Shown: positions 16,590 to 24,698 of the stretch, one piece after another | How the letters are laid out: the number at the start of each line of letters is the position of its first letter | How positions within the stretch are numbered: the first letter of the stretch is position 1 | The notes under the pieces: generated by a model | Databases searched by the model: none | What the model was told of the DNA's origin: nothing | The model's input: the letters and a program-made list of their open reading frames with translations, nothing else | Program-made: the position numbers and the translations under genes | Assembly: GCA_019637695.1 (NCBI GenBank) | Contig: JAHBVG010000065.1 | Coordinates: 1 to 39,735 of the forward strand | Origin: Caldilineaceae bacterium | GTDB lineage: Bacteria > Chloroflexota > Anaerolineae > Caldilineales > Caldilineaceae | Direction of reading: 5' to 3' | Length of the DNA: 39,735 bases

Positions 16590-17591
16590 TTAGAGCAAGC
16601 CATATCGCTTGTACAGTCGCCGGAAAAATTGCTCAACAACTGTTTTGCCATTCCTCTCATCAAGCTCATATCCACCGAAGCGATATACTTCATATCCACG
16701 AAGTCGCAGATTGCGATCCTCTGCAACCATCTCTGCATATCTTTTGGGGCTGGCTGTGTCATCCTCAGCATAATGGTGTTTCCCATCAACCTCTATGACA
16801 ATTCTATCACTGTTAGAGAGCAGAACTAAGAAATCCATACGCTGCCTGGGTATTCGCTGCCCGCCCTTTAGTTCTTGCAATGTTTTCGGATCGTAGTGCA
16901 AGTATACCTGTGGACAGAGCGCTGGGAAGCGATCCTGCATCTCCCGGCGAAGTGTTCTGAAGTAAGTTGCAAACAGGAGTCGTTCAGGAGGAGATGCCAA
17001 AGCAGTTTCAAGCCGCCTGTAAAGATGGTACTCTGTGTCCATGTCGATGGATGGAAGCACACTCTGTCTAGCCCACCAATGGGTTAATTCATTCCATAGT
17101 AAACCGTTATCGGAAATTGGCTGATCATAGACAAGACAGTGCTCTGCATGCTTAACGATACAGATGGAATTACTCATCGCATCTGCCAAGATAATATCAG
17201 GCTTTGGACCATTGGCTGCAAAAATGAGATTTTTGATCTCACCCGGCACACCGCGTCGTAGCGTGTTTTGTGGGTCCAGTCGCTCAATAGTCTGCATAAA
17301 CTCATCGTAAAGTATCTGTTTCTGCGGTTGTAGCTCCGCGGGGAAGTGCGATACAGGATATTTTGTTAGGATACCCTTGACTATTTTCGCCTGTTCTATC
17401 GAGTTGGCTTTCTGCAAGATTTGTAGAAAGCGTTCGCGAGTTGTGCCCTCGTACTGGTTTGGGTCAATATCAAGGTCACAATAATATGGGTAGAATTCTG
17501 TGTGGGTGCGATAGGAGAAGTCGCCAAGATAGCCGTCAGTGACACCGATGTACTCATGAACAAGCTTGTAGATTTCTGGTCTCGTAAGCAT
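16590..17591 (-). CDS. AbiJ_NTD3-like protein with C-terminal PD-(D/E)XK nuclease domain
   Basis: 333 aa. Residues 5-75 match, from memory, the AbiJ N-terminal domain 3 signature (YIGV..GYLGDFSYRTH, then EFYPYYCDLDID and EGTTRERF). A middle region (~118-175: KNLIFAANGPKPDII, CLVYDQPI, LLWNELTHWW) is of a kind often seen in defence proteins. The C-terminus (~245-333) is a restriction-endonuclease-like fold. Asp253 (RMDFLV) and Glu267-x-Asp269-Gly-Lys271 (VIEVDGKHHY) form the likely metal site, followed by a basic helix (YAEMVAEDRNLRLRGYEVYRF). AbiJ relatives usually carry HEPN RNases; a DNase-type partner here suggests abortive infection or foreign DNA cleavage (inference). It is 24 nt downstream of the companion gene and 40 nt upstream of the HigB remnant. 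GC is visibly lower than in the neighbours. Confidence 0.7.
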   Translation of the reverse strand: MLTRPEIYKLVHEYIGVTDGYLGDFSYRTHTEFYPYYCDLDIDPNQYEGTTRERFLQILQKANSIEQAKIVKGILTKYPVSHFPAELQPQKQILYDEFMQTIERLDPQNTLRRGVPGEIKNLIFAANGPKPDIILADAMSNSICIVKHAEHCLVYDQPISDNGLLWNELTHWWARQSVLPSIDMDTEYHLYRRLETALASPPERLLFATYFRTLRREMQDRFPALCPQVYLHYDPKTLQELKGGQRIPRQRMDFLVLLSNSDRIVIEVDGKHHYAEDDTASPKRYAEMVAEDRNLRLRGYEVYRFGGYELDERNGKTVVEQFFRRLYKRYGLL

Positions 17592-17615
17592 CTATCACCT
17601 ATCAGCCATTAATAT

Positions 17616-18272
17616 TTACTTTTGAAGTCTCTTTTGGCATCTAGCGATTCTTTTATCCCAATCACCCGCCCAGCCTTCTTTCTTTGCTTTATGAGCTAGT
17701 TGAATAACTTCAGAGTATCGCTTTTCCTTTTCGTAAATGATACATAGTTGGGTGTAGCCAACATGAGCAGGTAACTGTGCCCCGAACGTTCGTTGCCTTT
17801 CTGCTTCTGATATCTCATTCTTAAACATTTTTGCACTTTGTGCTGCTATTGCGATCTGTTTCTGGCAGGCCTCTATCGCCAAATCTAAAGCCTCTGGGTG
17901 TTCATTTCTTTGCGCATAAGCTACTTCTATCGTTGTTTGGTAAAGGTAATGTAAATCCAGAGCAGTTCCATCTTTGCGAATTTCAGCTTCTTGTAGAATC
18001 AACCACGCCAAATGCAAGTATCTTGGCTGTTTCCTCAATGCTCCTATCATTCCGGTGAGCGTATAAACCGAGGAATGGGACAGTGAAGATATTTCACCTC
18101 CTGTAAGTGGGGAATCATGACTATCTATTCCAATACCAAAGTATGTGTATGCATGCTTAAAAAAAGTACGCTGCTCTTCGTCGAATGTGGATAGCCACCA
18201 TTCGCCCAAACCAAAGTACCCGATTTCTCCCCTGACTGCTTGTCTATTGAAAATTTTCTTGAAGATAGACAT
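17616..18272 (-). CDS. Helical repeat (TPR-like) protein of unknown function, companion of the nuclease
   Basis: 218 aa, no signal peptide or membrane segment. The N-terminus has GEIGYFGLGEWWLSTFDEEQ. The rest is predicted helical with TPR-like pairs (ALDLAIEACQKQIAIAAQSA, then YTQLCIIYEKEKRYSEVIQL) and ends in GWAGDWDKRIARCQKRL. The family could not be named. GGAG 8 nt before ATG 18272 supports the start. It is the first gene of the low-GC minus-strand cassette; the nuclease gene follows after 24 nt, so the two are co-expressed. A role as sensor, adaptor or control subunit for the nuclease is inference from context. Confidence 0.65.
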   Translation of the reverse strand: MSIFKKIFNRQAVRGEIGYFGLGEWWLSTFDEEQRTFFKHAYTYFGIGIDSHDSPLTGGEISSLSHSSVYTLTGMIGALRKQPRYLHLAWLILQEAEIRKDGTALDLHYLYQTTIEVAYAQRNEHPEALDLAIEACQKQIAIAAQSAKMFKNEISEAERQRTFGAQLPAHVGYTQLCIIYEKEKRYSEVIQLAHKAKKEGWAGDWDKRIARCQKRLQK

Positions 18273-18352
18273 ATCGGATCTCCATTAAAGGTATGGCAAC
18301 AGTCCCAGTACCAGACCGCTGGACAATCATGATTTCTTATACCATGTATCCA

Positions 18353-18389
18353 CACAGGACGCCTGAGGAATCTCCCCAGGCGTCCTGTG
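18353..18389. terminator. Hairpin separating the LysM gene from the nuclease cassette
   Basis: A 13-bp perfect inverted repeat CACAGGACGCCTG / CAGGCGTCCTGTG with an 11-nt spacer. T4 follows on the plus strand and A4 precedes it; on the minus strand, the direction of both neighbouring genes, no T-run follows. It probably marks the end of the LysM transcript, but its efficiency is uncertain. Confidence 0.5.
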
Positions 18390-18418
18390 TTTTCACTCAA
18401 CTCCCAACACCCCAACCC

Positions 18419-20218
18419 CTACTGCCCAGGAATCACCAACACCTGCCCCACATAGATGTGGTTGATGTTGACGATGCCGTTGACCCGCGCCAGGTAGTGG
18501 AGATCGATGTAATAGCGGGCGGCGATGAGGCTGAGGGTGTCGCCCGGTTTGACAGTATAGTAGGTGACGCCTGCCGGTCGCGTGGGCGTAGGCGTAGGCG
18601 CAGGCGGATGCACCACGGTGGGGACCGCTGTGGGAGGCGGCGCAACCACGGCGCAGCCGGGGATGGTGAGTACCTGCCCCACGAAGATATAGTTCGGGTT
18701 GAGGATCTGGTTGGCCGCGGCCAGGGCGTGGACCGTCACATGGTATTTGGCGGCGATGGCGGCCAGCGTGTCGCCGCGCTTCACCGTGTAGACGCAGACG
18801 CCCGTGGGCGGCGGAGGCGGCGCGACGACAGTCGTGCAGCTACGCAAGGAGATGTTATCCAGGTTGAGATCCATTTCGGTCTCGCCGGTGCCCCACTTCT
18901 TCACGCCGCGCAGGAAGAGCGTGATCTCCGGCGCAGGGGCGACGAAGCGGACGGTGAAGGTTTTCATCGAACCCGGATCGGTGCGTGGGTAGATGCGTCC
19001 CAGATCTACAAATTGCCAGTTGGTCACCCCTTCCCAGGTGGGAATGCGGCCCACGTTGTAGCCCCACTGCGCCTCGAAGCGGTTGGGATCGTCCCCGCCG
19101 CCGACGCCGCGCAGTTGACCGGCCAGCGACAACTCATAGGTCTTGCCTGCTTCCAATCCACTGATAATCTGATAGAGACCCGCCACCCGGTTGGGTTCGC
19201 CGCTGTTCATGCCTTTGGTGTTGATCTCGATCAACTGGCTGTGGGATCCCCCGGCGACCACCGGCGGCCATTGATCGTCGTAGAAGCCGAAGTTGGCAGC
19301 GCCGCCGTTGACAAAAGGCGCCCAATGCGCACCGGTCATGCCCAGATAGGTTTGAGAGAAGCCCAGCTCAAAGCCGCCGTTGGCGATCCGCTCAGGACCG
19401 GTGCAACTTGTCACCGCAGGGGGAGGCGCCACAGGTGGCGTCGTAGCTGTGGCCGTGGCAACGGGCGGATGGACGACAACTTTGGTGGGCGTCGCTGTCG
19501 CCGGTGGATGGTGAGGATGGGTCGCAGGGCCGGTGAGGGCGATGGAATCCAGGTTCACGTCCAATTCCATCTCCGGCACGCCCCACTTCTTGAGGACGCG
19601 GATAAAAACCGTGAGCTGTCTGTCGGTCGTCGCAATCGCCGTCGTGTATTGGCTGAACGCGCCCGGCTCGGTGCGTGGATAATAGGTATCCCAGCCCACA
19701 TCGGTCCAATTCAGCACCTGATGCCAATCCTTCGAGACGCCCTGCACCCAGCCGACCTGCACTCGATACCGCCAGGGATCGCCGCCCATCTCGGTGGTGC
19801 GGATCATCCCGCGGAAGCTGAAGGTGTAGTTGGCGTGGGGAACCACCGAGACGGTCTGGTAGATCCCCGCCACACGGTCGGCGTTGGCGTCCGAGCGGCC
19901 CCAGGTGTTGATCTCGATCAACTGGCTGTGGCTGCCGCTGGCGACCACTGGTCCCCATTGATCGTCGTAGAAGCCATAGTTGGCCCCACCCGCATTGTGG
20001 AAACAACTCCATCCACTGCCCACATGACCGCAGCCGGGGACGGCGACAAATCCACCTTCAAAATTGCCGTTAACAAGCACGTTGACGTCGCTGGCGGTGA
20101 GCCGCGATGTTGTGTTGATGCCGATCAAGATCGCAACGATCACAAGCACACCCGCCGCCATGAGGATGGCTCTGCGCCAGCGCACGGGGGCGGTCTGCCA
20201 CAACGTTGTGAGATTCAT
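18419..20218 (-). CDS. Membrane-anchored surface protein with two duplicated jelly-roll-like domains and two LysM domains
   Basis: 599 aa. One membrane segment near the N-terminus (~17-35) anchors the chain; the rest should be outside. Two related domains of about 180 aa (~47-225 and ~270-450) share GFYDDQWxPVVAxGSHSQ, then LIEINT, RVAG(I/L)YQ, YPRT(E/D)PG and DxNLDxI(A/S)L. The layout resembles a carbohydrate-binding beta-sandwich, but no named CBM family was matched. Pro/Thr-rich linkers separate the parts. Two LysM domains at the C-terminus (VKRGDTLAAIAAKYHV and VKPGDTLSLIAARYYI) should bind peptidoglycan or a similar glycan. ATG 20218 is chosen because AAAGGAG lies 9 nt upstream; the frame stays open to 20329 without a better site. 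Confidence 0.85.
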   Translation of the reverse strand: MNLTTLWQTAPVRWRRAILMAAGVLVIVAILIGINTTSRLTASDVNVLVNGNFEGGFVAVPGCGHVGSGWSCFHNAGGANYGFYDDQWGPVVASGSHSQLIEINTWGRSDANADRVAGIYQTVSVVPHANYTFSFRGMIRTTEMGGDPWRYRVQVGWVQGVSKDWHQVLNWTDVGWDTYYPRTEPGAFSQYTTAIATTDRQLTVFIRVLKKWGVPEMELDVNLDSIALTGPATHPHHPPATATPTKVVVHPPVATATATTPPVAPPPAVTSCTGPERIANGGFELGFSQTYLGMTGAHWAPFVNGGAANFGFYDDQWPPVVAGGSHSQLIEINTKGMNSGEPNRVAGLYQIISGLEAGKTYELSLAGQLRGVGGGDDPNRFEAQWGYNVGRIPTWEGVTNWQFVDLGRIYPRTDPGSMKTFTVRFVAPAPEITLFLRGVKKWGTGETEMDLNLDNISLRSCTTVVAPPPPPTGVCVYTVKRGDTLAAIAAKYHVTVHALAAANQILNPNYIFVGQVLTIPGCAVVAPPPTAVPTVVHPPAPTPTPTRPAGVTYYTVKPGDTLSLIAARYYIDLHYLARVNGIVNINHIYVGQVLVIPGQ

Positions 20219-20368
20219 ACGAGCAAGCTCCTTTGTATGTTCCCTCGGCGAGGACCGAAGAGGAGGGTTGAGGTTCAAACGATGAAGAAAACTATCTGCA
20301 ATTCTATCACGCCGAACATAGCGGAGCAAGCATTTTTTATCGGCAAAATTTGGGGGAAGTGAAAAAGG

Positions 20369-20434
20369 ATGAAGGGTGAAGAGTGAAGGGTGAAGAGGTT
20401 CTACGCACTACGCACTACGCACTACGCACTACGG
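20369..20434. repeat. Two abutting heptad tracts at the lactate permease 3' end
   Basis: GTGAAGA/GTGAAGG-type heptads (20369-20398) are followed by about four and a half copies of CTACGCA (20401-20434). On the minus strand the second tract reads GTAGTGC repeated, and its first unit provides the TAG stop codon of lctP. Confidence 0.75.
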
Positions 20435-22153
20435 CAGACTTTCCATCACCACCTGCGCCTCAACCAACGGATCGCTAACGCCAAGCACGCTGACGGCGAT
20501 CAGGCCGAGGATACCCGCAAGCACTACATAATAAACCGTGGGGATGATGGTTTTGCGCAGCAGCGCGCCTTCCTGGCCGAGCAGTCCTACGGTGGCGGAC
20601 GCAGCGACAACGTTGTGGATGGCGATCATGTTGCCCGCCGCCGCGCCCACGGCTTGCAGCGCCACGATCACCGTGCCGGGCATGTTCAGCCGTTCGGCCA
20701 CCCCGTGCTGAAAGAGGCTGAACATGAGGTTGCTGATGGTGTTGCTGCCAGCGATAAAGGCCCCCATCGCCCCAATCGTCGGCGCGAAGAGCGGCCACAC
20801 GCCTCCCACATTGGCGGCGACCCACTCCGCCATCGTCAGTGGCATACTGGGGATGGCGAGCGGGTTGAAGCCCGAATTAATGTAGACCCGCACCATGGGG
20901 ATGGTGAAGATCAGCACAAAGCCCGCGCCCACCAGAATTTTGCCCGAATCGGAGATCGCCGACTTCAACTGCGCCGGGCGCATCCGGTGCAGAAAATAAG
21001 TGATGAGTACAGTCATGATCAACATCGTCCCTGGCAGGTAGAGCGGCGTGGTGGATGCCTGAATCTCGGTGCCGAGGACATTGGCCCAGGTGAGCGTCGC
21101 TCCCTCGCGCAGCCACTGGCCCACGGGGATCTGCGGCAGCCGCGTGAGGACAAGCAATAGCGCGAGGATGACATAGGGCAGCGCTGCCAGCCAGATCGCC
21201 ATCGGTTTGGCGACCGTCAATGGCTCCGGCGAGGATCGCACACGGCTGCTCCAATCCGCCGGCCAGATCTCAGCGGGCGGAAAGTCCCAGCTATCCTTGG
21301 GCACAAGAATGCCACGCCGCGCCGCCGCGGTGACGATCACCAGCCCGACGCCCGCGCCCAGCAGCGACGGAAATTCCGGTCCCAAAAATAGGCCGGTGAG
21401 CGCATAGGGGATGGTGAAGGCCAGCCCGCCCAATATGGCAAAGGGGAAGATCGACAGCCCCTCCGTCCACGAGCGGTTGGCCCCAAAGAAGCGAGTCATC
21501 ATCATCACCATCAGCAGTGGGATCAGCGCGCCGACGATGCCGTGGATCACCGCGGCGTTGCCCACGATCATCTGCTGATATTCGGGATAGCTCGACCCCG
21601 CCGCCGCTAACCGTTCGTTGAGGAAGACGTTGCGCAGTCCGCCGCCGATGCCGATGATCACCGGCGTGCCCACGGCGCCGAAGGTGACCGGCGTACTCTG
21701 GATCATCATGCCGATCATCACCGCGGCCATGGCGGGGAAGCCGATGGCGACCAGCAGCGGCGCCACAATCGCCGCCGGTGTGCCAAAGCCCGACGCCCCT
21801 TCAATGAACGAGCCAAAGAGCCAGGCCATGATCACCACCTGTACCCGCCGATCCGCGCTGATGCCGGTGAAGGTCGAGCGGATCACCTCCACTGCGCCCG
21901 AGTATTTGAGTACGTTGAGCAGCAAAATCGCCCCAAAGATGATGTAAAGGATGTCGAAGGTGATGACCAACCCCTGGATCGTAGACGCAGCAATGTAGAC
22001 GAAGGGCATCTGCCATACGATCAAGGCGATCCCAGCGGCGGCGAAATAGACGACGGGCATGGCCCAGCGCGCCGGCAGGCGCAATCCCACCAATAGGATG
22101 GCCGCTACCAAGATCGGCGTCACTGCCAGCAAAGCCTGTAAACCCAGCGTCAT
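20429..22153 (-). CDS. lctP: L-lactate permease family transporter
   Basis: 574 aa, about 13-14 hydrophobic segments, the usual size for the LctP/LldP family. The family signature GASGFGTPAAI (first third), the GAVGTPVIIG loop and the late FAPTIGAMGAFIAGSNTISN segment are present. It moves lactate (often also glycolate) with protons. ATG 22153 is preceded by AAGGA at 7-nt spacing and lies 10 nt after the stop of ldhA, so the two form an operon. With D-lactate dehydrogenase beside it, export of D-lactate during fermentation, or its uptake and oxidation, is likely. Its stop codon is made by the heptad tract. Confidence 0.92.
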   Translation of the reverse strand: MTLGLQALLAVTPILVAAILLVGLRLPARWAMPVVYFAAAGIALIVWQMPFVYIAASTIQGLVITFDILYIIFGAILLLNVLKYSGAVEVIRSTFTGISADRRVQVVIMAWLFGSFIEGASGFGTPAAIVAPLLVAIGFPAMAAVMIGMMIQSTPVTFGAVGTPVIIGIGGGLRNVFLNERLAAAGSSYPEYQQMIVGNAAVIHGIVGALIPLLMVMMMTRFFGANRSWTEGLSIFPFAILGGLAFTIPYALTGLFLGPEFPSLLGAGVGLVIVTAAARRGILVPKDSWDFPPAEIWPADWSSRVRSSPEPLTVAKPMAIWLAALPYVILALLLVLTRLPQIPVGQWLREGATLTWANVLGTEIQASTTPLYLPGTMLIMTVLITYFLHRMRPAQLKSAISDSGKILVGAGFVLIFTIPMVRVYINSGFNPLAIPSMPLTMAEWVAANVGGVWPLFAPTIGAMGAFIAGSNTISNLMFSLFQHGVAERLNMPGTVIVALQAVGAAAGNMIAIHNVVAASATVGLLGQEGALLRKTIIPTVYYVVLAGILGLIAVSVLGVSDPLVEAQVVMESLP

Positions 22154-22163
22154 GGCTGCTTCC

Positions 22164-23171
22164 TTATGCTTTAATGCGCTCTGCTGTGACCCTGTTTTCC
22201 AGTGGATGGCCCTGCTCAAACGCGGTGATGTTTTCGATGGTGGTGGCGGCGATACGCTGCAAGGCGTTGCGCGTGAAAAAGGCTTGATGGCCGGTGATGA
22301 GGACGTTGGGCAATGTGAGCAACCGCGCAAAGAGATCGTCCTGAATCACTGTGCCGGAGAGATCCTCAAAGAAGAGATCTTCCTCTTCTTCGTAGACGTC
22401 CAGCCCCAGGTAGCGCACCTGGCCGGTCTTCATGGCTTCGATCACGGCGGCCGTGTCGACCAGCGCGCCGCGGCTGGTGTTGATCAACATGACGCCAGGC
22501 TTGACCTGCGCCAGCGCTCTTTCGTCGATAATGTGATAGGTATCCGGCGTCAGCGGGCAGTGGAGCGAGATAATGTCGGATTGGGCGTAGAGGCTGGGGA
22601 GATCGACATATTCCACGCCCAGGTCTCGACATTCCTGGTTGGGGTAGGGATCGAAGGCCAGCAAGCGGCAACCGAAGCCCTTCATAATCTGCGCGAAGAC
22701 AATGCCGATCCGCCCGGTGCCGATGATGCCGATGGTCGTGCCGTAGAGATCGAAGCCGAGCAGCCCATCCAGCGCAAAGTTGCCCTCGCGCACCCGGTTG
22801 TAGGATCGGTGGATCTTGCGATTCAAACTCAGGATCAACCCCACGGCGTGTTCCGCCACCGCGTAGGGCGAATACGCAGGGACGCGCAACACGGTCATCC
22901 CCAATTCCTCGGCAGCGACCAGATCCACATGGTTGAAGCCTGCGGAACGCAGGGCGATCAACCGCGTCCCCTCGCGCGCCAGATCCGAGAGGACAGCCGC
23001 ATCCAGTCGATCATTCACAAAAACGCAGATCGCGGGGAAGCTAAAGGCCAGCGGCGTCGTCTCCGGCGTCAGGCGTGGCTCCAAAAAGACCAATTCGTGG
23101 TCGTGTCCCTGATTGGCGGCTTCGAGAAAGATCTTGTCGTACGGTTTGGTGCTAAAGACGGCTGTGCGCAT
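22164..23171 (-). CDS. ldhA: D-lactate dehydrogenase (NAD-dependent, fermentative type)
   Basis: 335 aa, co-linear with E. coli LdhA. STKPYDKIF at the N-terminus, FVNDRLD, RSAGFNHVDL and VPAYSPYAVAEHAVG all match the family. The NAD motif is GTGRIG (151-156). Catalytic Arg234 (NTSRGAL), Glu263 (DVYEEEEDLFFED) and His295 (TGHQAF) are spaced as in the family. It reduces pyruvate to D-lactate with NADH in the cytoplasm. AGGAGAG directly before ATG 23171 is a good SD. It is first gene of a two-gene operon with the lactate permease. Confidence 0.93.
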   Translation of the reverse strand: MRTAVFSTKPYDKIFLEAANQGHDHELVFLEPRLTPETTPLAFSFPAICVFVNDRLDAAVLSDLAREGTRLIALRSAGFNHVDLVAAEELGMTVLRVPAYSPYAVAEHAVGLILSLNRKIHRSYNRVREGNFALDGLLGFDLYGTTIGIIGTGRIGIVFAQIMKGFGCRLLAFDPYPNQECRDLGVEYVDLPSLYAQSDIISLHCPLTPDTYHIIDERALAQVKPGVMLINTSRGALVDTAAVIEAMKTGQVRYLGLDVYEEEEDLFFEDLSGTVIQDDLFARLLTLPNVLITGHQAFFTRNALQRIAATTIENITAFEQGHPLENRVTAERIKA

Positions 23172-23286
23172 GGTTCTCTCCTGGCTAAAGGCTGGATCGC
23201 GGACGGCGGATCACAAACGGGCCGCCATATTGGTTCCCAATCATAACTTACCTGCCGCGCGTCCAGATGCCAGTAATTGCTCTTCC

Positions 23287-23362
23287 GAAGAGTGAAGAGT
23301 GAAGTGTGAAGGGGAGAAGGGACTTGTCGATCCCCAGTCGCCAATCCCCAATCACTAGTCCC
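23287..23362. repeat. Heptad tracts at the 3' end of the LysK-like gene
   Basis: GTGAAGA-type heptads (23287-23319) and a CCCCAGT/CGCCAAT/CCCCAAT tract (23330-23362). Read on the minus strand the second tract is GATTGGG, GATTGGC, GACTGGG. Its beginning, AGGGACTAG, encodes the last two residues and the TAG stop of the hydrolase gene. Confidence 0.7.
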
Positions 23363-24578
23363 TCAAGCTGCTGCCCAGATGACGGAGCGTCTGCTCCAAA
23401 ACGAGGACGGCCTGCCAGTAATCGTCGAGGGGGATGTGTTCGTCGGGGGTGTGGTCGAGGGCGCTGTCGCCGGGACCGTAGGCGACGATGGGGCAGCCCC
23501 AGGCCGGGCCGACGACGTTCATATCGCTGGTGCCGGTTTTGACGACGAAGCCGGGGCGCTCTTCGCTCTGGCTGCGGATGCCGGCAAGGAAGGCGCGCAC
23601 GAGCGCGTTGTTGCGGTCACTGCGCCAGGCCGGTTCGTAGCCGAGAAAGTGGAGATCCATCGAGATCTGCGCGCCGCGGACGGGGAGGGTGTAGCGCTCG
23701 CCCGGCTCAATCGAAGATGGGATCGCTGGGGCAGTGTCCGCGTTGGCACAGCCTTTGGCCCAGTCGATCAACGCAGCCACAAAGGGAGCAACCGCAAAGT
23801 CAAGGGGCAGGCGAATTCCCGCCCTGGCCCAGATCCGATCTTGCATAGCGTCGTCGGTCCACGTGCGCAGCCCGCGCAGGCTGGGTTGCAGTTGATCGAA
23901 GGTCTTGTCGCGATCTCGATTGAAATCGGCGGCGTAAGCGGCGAGCCAGTTCCAAAAGTCGACGGCAACGATGGCGACGCCGTGCTCTGGCCCGGCGGTA
24001 TGGGCCATGGGCTGGGCAGCCTCGATGTCCACCAGCAGCCGCCCTTTGTAGCCCAACGTCATCCGCTGCCAACTGCTCGGTTCGCCGATGATACAGGCCG
24101 CGGGGATCGGCTCATTCACGCCGTCGAAACGGGCGGCGATGAAGCGAGCGCCCTTGCTGGTGGCGGCTTCCTCTTCCACAGCGCCGACGACGACAACGCG
24201 CAGATCATGCGCATAAGCCCAGGCCGATCCCAGACGAGCCACTGCCGCCACAAAGGTTGCCAGCGGACCCTTTGCGTCCACACTGCCGCGGCCATAGAGA
24301 CGCATCCCTTCTTCCACGCGCACGGCGATCTGTCCGGCGACTGTGTCGATGTGGCCCAACAGCACCACCGTGCAGCGCGCCCCCGATGATCCCATTTCGC
24401 CCACGGCGTTGCCCGCTCCGTCCACAAAGGCGCGGTCGAAGCCCAGCCGCCTCATTTGGGAAACGAGCCAATGGGCAGCCTCCGCTTCCTCTCCGCTGAG
24501 CGAGGGGATGGCGACCAATCCATGCAGCAGATCCACGGCAGCGGCGCGGTCGGGGATGATCTGGTTTTCAATGGTCAT
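23355..24578 (-). CDS. lysK: M20-family [amino-group carrier protein]-lysine/ornithine hydrolase
   Basis: 407 aa metallo-carboxypeptidase-like enzyme. The metal-site series is complete: His76/Asp78 (LLGHIDT), Asp101 (GRGSVDAKGPLA) and Glu135-137 (GAVEEEA). The C-terminal KTGTSDMNVVGP and YGPGDSALDHTPDEHI segments are the marks that place it with LysK rather than ArgE or DapE. LysK releases lysine or ornithine from the LysW carrier protein in the alpha-aminoadipate-type pathway. The other lys genes (lysW, lysX, lysZ, lysY, lysJ) are not in the window. The start is ATG 24578 with AGGA 7 nt upstream. ArgE-like deacetylase remains possible. Confidence 0.75.
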   Translation of the reverse strand: MTIENQIIPDRAAAVDLLHGLVAIPSLSGEEAEAAHWLVSQMRRLGFDRAFVDGAGNAVGEMGSSGARCTVVLLGHIDTVAGQIAVRVEEGMRLYGRGSVDAKGPLATFVAAVARLGSAWAYAHDLRVVVVGAVEEEAATSKGARFIAARFDGVNEPIPAACIIGEPSSWQRMTLGYKGRLLVDIEAAQPMAHTAGPEHGVAIVAVDFWNWLAAYAADFNRDRDKTFDQLQPSLRGLRTWTDDAMQDRIWARAGIRLPLDFAVAPFVAALIDWAKGCANADTAPAIPSSIEPGERYTLPVRGAQISMDLHFLGYEPAWRSDRNNALVRAFLAGIRSQSEERPGFVVKTGTSDMNVVGPAWGCPIVAYGPGDSALDHTPDEHIPLDDYWQAVLVLEQTLRHLGSSLRD

Positions 24579-24616
24579 GGCGGCATCCTGGCTGGGGAGA
24601 TTGGGGAATAAAACGC

Positions 24617-24693
24617 GTAGGGGCATGGGTAGGGGCGGAAGCAACTATCCATTCATTGGCGAGCTTTCTTCCCGCCCCTACCCATGCCCCTAC
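24617..24693. repeat. GTAGGGG-ended hairpin repeat, copy B
   Basis: A 22-bp perfect inverted repeat (24617-24638 with 24672-24693), ends GTAGGGG/CCCCTAC. The loop shares GGAAG and TGGCGAGCTTTCTTCCCG with copy A at 4047, while the stem sequence differs and stays complementary. It starts 5 nt past the stop codon of the PAC2 gene. Confidence 0.8.
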
Positions 24694-24698
24694 AATGT

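Noticed and set aside
18293..20362. 689-codon open frame on the plus strand opposite the LysM protein
   Set aside because: It covers a well-supported minus-strand gene with SD, anchor and LysM domains. Its translation is Arg/Gly/Asp/His-rich low-complexity, as expected from the antisense of GC-rich DNA.
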